Below are positions 58,931-64,000 of a DNA stretch of 64,000 nt, piece by piece. The position numbers and the translations under genes were made by a program. The notes beneath the pieces were generated by a model. That model had not been told where the DNA came from. It searched no databases and saw nothing but the letters and a program-made list of their open reading frames with translations. Every line of letters starts with the position of its first letter. Position 1 is the stretch's first letter. The DNA lies in the NCBI RefSeq assembly GCF_051549785.1, contig NZ_CP189974.1, positions 1,178,001-1,242,000 on the forward strand. The letters run 5' to 3'. The stretch comes from Caldatribacterium sp051549785. Its GTDB lineage: Bacteria; Atribacterota; Atribacteria; Atribacterales; Caldatribacteriaceae.

Positions 58931-58948
58931 TGTGGAGGGTACTCCACA
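58931..58948 (+). terminator. Hairpin after ferredoxin gene
   Basis: TGTGGAG-GGTA-CTCCACA begins 2 bases after the stop. A T-tract occurs only 9-13 bases later, so termination is plausible but not certain. Confidence 0.4.
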
Positions 58949-58952
58949 TCGC

Positions 58953-58981
58953 TTGCTTTTTTGGAAACCTTTCGGTAAAAT
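58953..58981 (+). promoter_or_regulatory. Promoter for tRNA-Glu
   Basis: TTGCTT, 17 bases, TAAAAT; 13 bases before the tRNA. Confidence 0.55.
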
Positions 58982-58994
58982 AGGGCTTGCCTGC

Positions 58995-59071
58995 GCCCCC
59001 ATCGTCTAGCCAGGTTAGGACATCGCCCTTTCAAGGCGACGGCAGCGGTTCAAATCCGCTTGGGGGCGCCA
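58995..59071 (+). tRNA. tRNA-Glu (anticodon TTC)
   Basis: 77-base cloverleaf. Acceptor GCCCCCA/TGGGGGC, encoded CCA, anticodon stem TCGCC/GGCGA with loop CTTTCAA, T loop GTTCAAATC. Confidence 0.96.
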
Positions 59072-59393
59072 GGGACTTGGTAAAGCGCTTTGTAAACCTT
59101 GCTTTTTCTGTCTGGTGCTTTTACCCCTTTTGATGTTGTTGCCCTCGCAGTTCTACGCTCTGACCCCTGCTTTCCAGTGGCCGCTTGCGTAAATCCATTT
59201 TCGACAGTCTCTCGAGTTCTGCAACCCGCAGATTCATTGCCCCCAGATGCCCTCAAAGGTTTTCCCGAAAAAAGGCCTGTGTCTTTTTGTCTACCGTTGA
59301 CAGAAGGAAAGAAGTACTACTATACTGATTTTTGGAGAAACGCTTCTTCTGTGAGAGGCGCGCTTTCTGAGAGACTCAAACCCGAAGGAAAAA
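59072..59393. other. Non-coding stretch between tRNA-Glu and tRNA-Pro
   Basis: About 320 bases with no gene recognised. The only clear signal is the plus-strand promoter near its end. Confidence 0.5.
59297..59326 (+). promoter_or_regulatory. Strong consensus promoter upstream of the hydrogenase operon
   Basis: Perfect TTGACA, 18 bases, TATACT. The transcript would start near 59333, run antisense through the tRNA-Pro gene and reach hydB after about 265 bases. Confidence 0.65.
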
Positions 59394-59471
59394 TGGTCGG
59401 GGCGAGCCGACTTGAACGGCCGACCCCCTGCTCCCAAGGCAGGTGCGCTTGCCAGGCTGCGCCACGCCCCG
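59394..59471 (-). tRNA. tRNA-Pro (anticodon TGG)
   Basis: 78-base cloverleaf on the minus strand. Acceptor CGGGGCG/CGCCCCG, encoded CCA, anticodon stem CCTGC/GCAGG with loop CTTGGGA, T loop GTTCAAGTC. Confidence 0.95.
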
Positions 59472-59480
59472 ACAGAGAGA

Positions 59481-59509
59481 ATTATACCAGAGTCTCCGCG
59501 CTTTTCAAA
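59481..59509 (-). promoter_or_regulatory. Promoter for tRNA-Pro
   Basis: On the minus strand, TTTGAA, 17 bases, TATAAT, with an extended -10 (TGGTATAAT), ending 9 bases before the tRNA. Confidence 0.65.
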
Positions 59510-59598
59510 GAACGTGCGGTGTCCTGGAAGGGGTGCTTTGAGGAATACGGAGGAAAGCAGGAGGGTTATTCCCCAAAAAGCAGGAAAGGAGGAAATGC

Positions 59599-60645
59599 GT
59601 GGAGCATCTCGTCCTTCCCAAGAGTTCTTTCGACCTTTTCGTGGAGTATCTGGTCCGCCGCGGAAAGGTGGTTGCGCCTGTAGCAAAGGGCAACGGGCAG
59701 TTCGTGTTCTCCGAGGTTCGAAAAGGCAGCGACATTGCCCTCCAGTACATTCCGACCATTCTCCCCCCAAAGAAGTACTTCATGCCCCAGTATGAGACTC
59801 TGGCAGAGTACGACACCCGCAGAGGACAGAAGCTCCAGCCAGTGGTAGAGGTTGAGTCCCTCATCCTCTTTGGAGTGCACACCTGCGATTTAGCGGGAAT
59901 TCAGTGTCTTGACGTGGTCTTCAGCGACCGGCCCAAGGACTTGAACTACCTCGTCCGCAGGGAGTACATCACCGTCATCGGACTTGAGTGCAACGACTAC
60001 TGCGATACCTATGCCTCCTGTGGGCTCATGGGGACGTTCCTTCCTCAGGGAGGATACGACCTTTTCTTCACAGACCTCGGAGAGTACTTTCTCATCCACG
60101 TGGGGACCCAGAAAGGTGAGGACCTCGTGCGGGATATTCCTTTTCTCGAGCGAGCACAATCGCAGCATCTTGCCGAACTCGAGGCGCTCCGAGCCAGGAA
60201 AGCCCAGGTTTTCCGCCCCGAGGTTCCTGTAGACCGTGCTCTTCTCCCCCGGATGTTCAAGGAGGGTTTTGAGGCGGGAGTGTGGGAGGAGATTGGTGGT
60301 CGGTGCCTCTCCTGCGCCAACTGTACCAATGTCTGTCCTACCTGCTACTGCTTTGACGTTCGGGATATCCCCGATGTCGCCCTCGTGACCGGAAGGCGTA
60401 TCAGGGTCTGGGATTCCTGCCAGAATGAGCCTTTTGCGAAAATTGCCAGCGGGGAGAGTTTCCGGGCAGAACGTTCTGACCGGAAGCGACATCGGTTCAA
60501 CCGGAAGTTCTCCTATCCTGTGAAACGGTACAACCGGTTTTTCTGCACCGGTTGCGGGCGGTGCAGCCGGGTTTGTATGGCCAAAATCGACCTAAAGGAA
60601 ACTATTACCCGGCTTGCGCAGGAGACCGGATACCTCAAAGTGTAA
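59599..60645 (+). CDS. hydB: [NiFe] hydrogenase (group 3b) beta Fe-S subunit
   Basis: 348 residues, related to sulfhydrogenase beta subunit and AsrA. The N-terminal half has L-F-G-V-H-T-C-D-L-A-G-I and C-N-D-Y-C-D-T-Y-A-S-C. Two [4Fe-4S] motifs follow: C-L-S-C-A-N-C-T-N-V-C-P-T-C-Y-C-F-D (near 235) and C-T-G-C-G-R-C-S-R-V-C (near 315). It relays electrons between the NAD(P)H-binding gamma subunit and the hydrogenase dimer. GTG start behind GGAAAGGAGGAAA. First gene of a beta-gamma-delta-alpha order identical to that of Pyrococcus sulfhydrogenase I. It is a paralogue of the FlxB-like protein of the C1 island. Confidence 0.92.
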   Translation: MEHLVLPKSSFDLFVEYLVRRGKVVAPVAKGNGQFVFSEVRKGSDIALQYIPTILPPKKYFMPQYETLAEYDTRRGQKLQPVVEVESLILFGVHTCDLAGIQCLDVVFSDRPKDLNYLVRREYITVIGLECNDYCDTYASCGLMGTFLPQGGYDLFFTDLGEYFLIHVGTQKGEDLVRDIPFLERAQSQHLAELEALRARKAQVFRPEVPVDRALLPRMFKEGFEAGVWEEIGGRCLSCANCTNVCPTCYCFDVRDIPDVALVTGRRIRVWDSCQNEPFAKIASGESFRAERSDRKRHRFNRKFSYPVKRYNRFFCTGCGRCSRVCMAKIDLKETITRLAQETGYLKV

Positions 60646-60656
60646 GGGGTGGGACT

Positions 60657-61493
60657 GTGGAGAAACTCCTTTTGAGTCACACCGGATACGAGGTGAAGGA
60701 GGCTCGGATTCTCAGGACCTCCCGCCTCACCGAAAAGGACAAACTCTTTGAGCTTTCCCTGGTTGATGGAGAAATTCTCGATTTTGAGCCGGGGCAGTTT
60801 GTAGAGGTTTCGCTCCTTGGCGTGGGTGAAGCTCCAATATCCCTTTGCTCTTCGCCCACAAAGCGCCAGAGTTTTGAACTCTGTGTCCGGGCGGTGGGCC
60901 GGTTGACTACTGCCTTGCACCGTCTTGAAGCGGGGGATGTGGTGGGTATCCGGGGTCCTTTTGGGGTTGGATTCCCTATCACCAGGCTCATCGGACACGA
61001 CCTTTTGCTCATTGCCGGAGGTATAGGCATTGCCCCCCTTCGTTCCCTCATCAACTACGTCATGGACAACCGGCGCGATTTTGGCAGGGTTCATGTGCTT
61101 TTTGGCTGCAAAGACCCTCAGAATCTCCTCTTCCGGGACGAAATCGAACTGTGGCAGCGGCGAATGGACGTGGGTTTCCAGTGTACGGTGGACCGTGCAG
61201 ACCCCGACTGGAAGGGCAACGTGGGCATGGTAACGGCCCTTATTCCAGGGGTGGATATCAATCCCGAGGAGACCTTTGCGGTCATGGTAGGGCCCCCAGT
61301 GATGTACCGTTTCGTAATTACCGAACTCCTCAAGAAGGGCGTTCCCGAGGATCAGCTTGTTCTTTCCCTTGAACGCCATATGAAGTGCGGTCTTGGGAAG
61401 TGCGGGCATTGCCAGATTCACGACATCTACTGCTGTCAGGATGGCCCGGTGTTCTTTTACGAGAAAATCAAGGATCTCAAAGGGGCGATATGA
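60657..61493 (+). CDS. hydG: [NiFe] hydrogenase (group 3b) gamma subunit, FAD-NAD(P)
   Basis: About 278 residues. FAD segment F-E-P-G-Q-F-V-E-V near residue 43 and I-S-L-C-S-S-P. NAD(P) loop A-G-G-I-G-I-A-P-L-R-S-L near 121. C-terminal [2Fe-2S] ligands in M-K-C-G-L-G-K-C-G-H-C-Q-I-H-D-I-Y-C-C. It exchanges electrons with NAD(P)H so the enzyme can make or use H2 in the cytoplasm. GTG start behind AAGGGGTGGG. Close paralogue of the FlxA-like protein. The name follows Pyrococcus hydG and is unrelated to the [FeFe] maturase HydG. Confidence 0.92.
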   Translation: MEKLLLSHTGYEVKEARILRTSRLTEKDKLFELSLVDGEILDFEPGQFVEVSLLGVGEAPISLCSSPTKRQSFELCVRAVGRLTTALHRLEAGDVVGIRGPFGVGFPITRLIGHDLLLIAGGIGIAPLRSLINYVMDNRRDFGRVHVLFGCKDPQNLLFRDEIELWQRRMDVGFQCTVDRADPDWKGNVGMVTALIPGVDINPEETFAVMVGPPVMYRFVITELLKKGVPEDQLVLSLERHMKCGLGKCGHCQIHDIYCCQDGPVFFYEKIKDLKGAI

Positions 61494-62269
61494 TGAAGGC
61501 GCCGAAAGTTGCCTTTTTCGATTTCACCTGCTGCGAGGGATGTCAGCTTCAGGTGACCAATCTCGGGGAAGAGCTCCTCGAGCTCCTCAAGTTCCTGGAT
61601 CTTGTGGAATTTCGGGAAACCATGAGCGAGCGGTGGGATGGGATCTACGATATTGCCGTCATTGAAGGGAGCATCACCACTCCTCACGATGTTGAGCGGA
61701 TTCGAAGGATTCGCCAGCGCTCCAGAACGCTCATTGCCTATGGGTCCTGTGCCACAATCGGCGGGGTCAACGGCATGAAGAATGCCTTTGACCTTGAGGA
61801 GATTCTTCAGTACGTCTACGGGGAGGGGGCAAGGTTTTTCACCACCCTTCCCACCCGTCCGGTGCATGAAGTCGTTCCTGTGGAGTACTTTGTCCATGGG
61901 TGTCCTGTGTACCAGCCTGAGTTCCTCGAAGTACTTAAGTGTGCTCTCCTTGGGATTCCCTATCACGTGCCGGATGTGGCTGTTTGTGTGGAATGCAAGT
62001 TCAACGAGAACGTCTGTTTCTACGAGCGAGGTCTCACCTGTCTTGGTCCCATTACCCGGGCAGGGTGCAACTCCTGGTGCATCAACAATGGCAACATCTG
62101 CTATGGATGCCGGGGGATGGTTTCCAATCCCAATGAACGGGGATTCCTCGAGGTGCTTGAGCGTTACGGTGTCCGTGTGGAGTTTCTGGTCCGGCGGATG
62201 GACATGTACAACGCCTGTCGAATCCTGAAAGGAGCGGGGAAAAGGCATGGGGAAGAGCATACGCGTTGA
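61490..62269 (+). CDS. hydD: [NiFe] hydrogenase (group 3b) small subunit
   Basis: 259 residues. The proximal cluster begins at F-T-C-C-E-G-C-Q-L near the N-terminus, continues at Y-G-S-C-A-T-I-G-G-V and H-G-C-P near residue 145. Further cysteine groups (C-V-E-C-K-F-N-E-N-V-C, C-L-G-P-I-T-R-A-G-C-N-S-W-C and C-Y-G-C-R) supply the medial and distal clusters. No twin-arginine signal, so it is cytosolic. Two adjacent ATGs overlap the gamma stop; the end overlaps the large subunit by 23 bases. Confidence 0.94.
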   Translation: MMKAPKVAFFDFTCCEGCQLQVTNLGEELLELLKFLDLVEFRETMSERWDGIYDIAVIEGSITTPHDVERIRRIRQRSRTLIAYGSCATIGGVNGMKNAFDLEEILQYVYGEGARFFTTLPTRPVHEVVPVEYFVHGCPVYQPEFLEVLKCALLGIPYHVPDVAVCVECKFNENVCFYERGLTCLGPITRAGCNSWCINNGNICYGCRGMVSNPNERGFLEVLERYGVRVEFLVRRMDMYNACRILKGAGKRHGEEHTR

Positions 62270-63590
62270 CGTTGAGTACCTCACCCGGGTTGAGGGGCAC
62301 GGGAACATTGTGGTGGATGTTCGGGACGGAACGCTTAGAGAGTGCCGCCTGGAGATTATCGAATCGCCGAGGTTTTTCGAGGGAATGCTCCGAGGACGGT
62401 CCATTTTTGAGGCCCAACACATCACCTCTCGAATCTGCGGTATCTGTGCCTGTGCCCATTCCCTGGCCTCCATTCAAGCAGCGGAAGAGGCCATCGGTTT
62501 TGTCCCCAGTGAGCAAACGGTGAAGCTGCGGAAGTTCCTCCTTGATATTGAAATTCTCGATAGCCACATCCTCCACATCTACTTCCTCGTTGCCCCGGAT
62601 CTTCTTGGCGCGAAGAGCTTTGTCCCCCTTGTGGAGACCCACAATGCGGTGGTTCGGAGAGCGCTGCGCCTTAAAAAGACCTGTAACGATGTCTGTGATA
62701 TCCTCGTGGGCCGCCATGTCCATCCCATAAGCTGTACGGTGGGCGGATTCACGAAGCTTCCCCGTCCTGGGGACCTTGAGAAGATGCGGAGCCTCCTCCT
62801 TGGGATGGTTCCCGACCTTGAGGCTACGGTCGACCTCGTTCGAGGATTCCGCTTTCCTGAATTCGAGCGGGAAACAGAGTACGTGGCCTTGGTTTCTGAT
62901 GACGACGAGTATCCGCTCCTTATGGGGGATATCGGTTCAACCGATGGGGTCCGCCTTCCCAAAAAAGAGTACAGGAAAATCACCAATGAATTCGTGGTTC
63001 CCCACTCGACGGCCAAGCACACCCGCCTGAGCCGTGACTCCTACATGGTTGGGGCCCTGGCCCGTCTGAACCTGAACTACTCTAAGCTCCATCCCAGAGC
63101 GAAGGAAATAGCGGACCTTTTTGGCATGAACCGAAAGGTTACGAACCCCTATCTGAACACCGTTGCCCAGCTTGTGGAGTGTTTCCACTGTCTCTACCAT
63201 GCGGTGGATATCGTGGAAGAGTTTCTCAAAACGGGCCTCAACTACGACGAGGAAATTGTGGTAGGGCTGAATGAGAAACAGCGCATCCCCGTTCGGGCTG
63301 GGAGCGGTGTTGGGGCGGTAGAGGCACCCCGGGGGACGCTCTACCACCACTACGAGGTTGACGACCACGGTCGCATTGTGCATGCTAACTGCGTCATCCC
63401 CACCGGACAGAACCTCCGGAACATCGAGTACGACATGCGGAAGCTCGTTCCGGAAATCCTTGACCAAAGCGAGGAAGAAATCCAGCTTGCCCTTGAGATG
63501 CTCGTGCGGGCGTATGACCCCTGCATTTCCTGTTCTACCCATTTCCTCAATGTTACCTTTGTTGGACGCGACAATCCGGAGGGCTCTTGA
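62247..63590 (+). CDS. hydA: [NiFe] hydrogenase (group 3b) large, catalytic subunit
   Basis: 447 residues. The Ni-Fe site cysteines are in the L1 motif R-I-C-G-I-C-A-C-A-H near residue 62 and the L2 motif D-P-C-I-S-C-S-T-H near 428. About 16 residues follow the last cysteine; this tail is the part the maturation protease removes. With hydB-hydG-hydD it forms a reversible, NAD(P)H-linked cytosolic hydrogenase; the archaeal relatives also reduce polysulfide. SD AAAGGAGCGGGG. The protease gene begins within its last codons. Confidence 0.96.
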   Translation: MGKSIRVDVEYLTRVEGHGNIVVDVRDGTLRECRLEIIESPRFFEGMLRGRSIFEAQHITSRICGICACAHSLASIQAAEEAIGFVPSEQTVKLRKFLLDIEILDSHILHIYFLVAPDLLGAKSFVPLVETHNAVVRRALRLKKTCNDVCDILVGRHVHPISCTVGGFTKLPRPGDLEKMRSLLLGMVPDLEATVDLVRGFRFPEFERETEYVALVSDDDEYPLLMGDIGSTDGVRLPKKEYRKITNEFVVPHSTAKHTRLSRDSYMVGALARLNLNYSKLHPRAKEIADLFGMNRKVTNPYLNTVAQLVECFHCLYHAVDIVEEFLKTGLNYDEEIVVGLNEKQRIPVRAGSGVGAVEAPRGTLYHHYEVDDHGRIVHANCVIPTGQNLRNIEYDMRKLVPEILDQSEEEIQLALEMLVRAYDPCISCSTHFLNVTFVGRDNPEGS

Positions 63591-64000
63591 GCCCTCTTTA
63601 AAGGGGAAAACGGTTATTGTCACCGTTGGGAATCCTCTCCGGAGAGACGATGGGGTGGGAGTGTACATTGGGGAGAGGCTTGCCCCGATTCTCCCTCCCT
63701 GTTTTCGCCTCATTCAGGCAGGTTTTGCTCCGGAGCGGTTCATCGACGATATTTTGAGCGAACGACCGGCAAAGGTCATCTTTATCGACGCTGCCTCCTT
63801 TGGCGGTGTTCCGGGGGAAATCCGCGTACTGACAGAAGAAGAAGTCGTTTCGGTCACGCTTAGCACCCATACGTTTCCCCTCCCGGTGGTTGCAAGGATT
63901 GTGGCCGATGAAACAGGGTGTGAGGTTGTCTTTGTAGGGATTCAGCCTGAAGACGTTTCCTTTGGGGAAGGATTGAGTGAAGCGGTGGAACGCGCCGCCT
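63550..64000 (+). CDS. Hydrogenase maturation protease, C-terminus cut by window edge
   Basis: About 150 residues are visible before the right edge, without a stop. V-G-N-P-L-R-R-D-D-G-V-G, with the Ni-sensing glutamate position occupied by Asp, is near residue 25; a second acidic residue lies in I-F-I-D-A-A; and L-S-T-H-T-F-P-L provides the conserved His. The HycI/HyaD-like family clips the C-terminal tail of the large subunit after nickel insertion. ATG chosen; a TTG four codons later is possible. It overlaps hydA by about 41 bases. Confidence 0.88.
   Translation, partial: MLPLLDATIRRALEPSLKGKTVIVTVGNPLRRDDGVGVYIGERLAPILPPCFRLIQAGFAPERFIDDILSERPAKVIFIDAASFGGVPGEIRVLTEEEVVSVTLSTHTFPLPVVARIVADETGCEVVFVGIQPEDVSFGEGLSEAVERAA

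Noticed and set aside
59099..59683. Plus-strand 194-codon frame spanning the tRNA-Pro region
   Set aside because: It reads through an antisense tRNA and its promoter and shows no coding character.

Overview
The window reads as a chromosomal segment of an anaerobic, probably thermophilic bacterium. Nearly every gene is bacterial, GC content is high, genes are packed with 1-25 bp overlaps, and GTG or TTG starts are common. Thermotoga-type single-cluster ferredoxin, group 3b (sulfhydrogenase-type) [NiFe] hydrogenase, HydF, Hdr/Flx proteins and tetrahydrofolate C1 enzymes point to a fermenter or acetogen-like organism. An Atribacterota (OP9/Caldatribacterium-like) source is my best guess, by inference only; no rRNA is present to test it.

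Layout. 1-8.4 kb: lytic transglycosylase (cut by the left edge), polX, nadE, a LeuCD-type dehydratase, glyA, an NFU protein and a formate/nitrite channel. 8.5-25.3 kb: a one-carbon/electron-transfer island, all on the plus strand, with corrinoid protein, fhs, an HdrA-like protein, an unfamiliar 445-residue ferredoxin-tailed protein, a divergent MvhD, metV, metF, HdrC-like, a 1485-residue HdrA-GltD-HdrA fusion, MvhD/FlxD, FlxC-, FlxB- and FlxA-like proteins, folC, and a methyl-THF:corrinoid methyltransferase. From fhs onward the genes overlap or nearly touch, so one long operon is likely. 25.3-36 kb: two unknown proteins, hydF-aspA-purH on the minus strand, a ribokinase-family sugar kinase, an MgtC protein, hisS and aspS. 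36-49 kb: a highly folded RNA directly before rpsA (seven S1 domains), a PP-loop ATPase, alaS, ruvX, mltG, yqeG, aroE and a type IV pilus set (pilB, pilT, pilC, one pilin). 49-59.6 kb: a looser region with a possible second structured RNA, a short prepilin peptidase, decayed palindromic repeats, a secreted WD40 propeller, a flavodoxin-like pseudogene, uronate isomerase, four tRNAs (Lys-CTT, Arg-TCT, Glu-TTC, Pro-TGG), a TPP riboswitch with thi4-thiC, an integrase fragment beside tRNA-Arg, and small genes. 59.6-64 kb: hydBGDA [NiFe] hydrogenase followed by its maturation protease, cut by the right edge.

How it works together. Formate (FNT channel) can be activated by Fhs, and serine C1 units enter through GlyA. 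Methylene-THF is reduced by MetF/MetV and the methyl group can move through the methyltransferase to a corrinoid protein. Interleaving metVF with Hdr, MvhD and Flx genes suggests a large flavin/Fe-S complex coupling methylene-THF reduction to NAD(P)H and possibly ferredoxin. No hdrB was found. That cluster is the most interesting object here. The hydrogenase uses paralogues of the same FlxA/FlxB modules, so H2, NAD(P)H and C1 redox pools are probably connected. Promoters fall into two visible classes: TTGACA-like -35/-10 pairs at tRNAs, and extended -10 (TGnTAnAAT) elements at many protein and riboswitch units.
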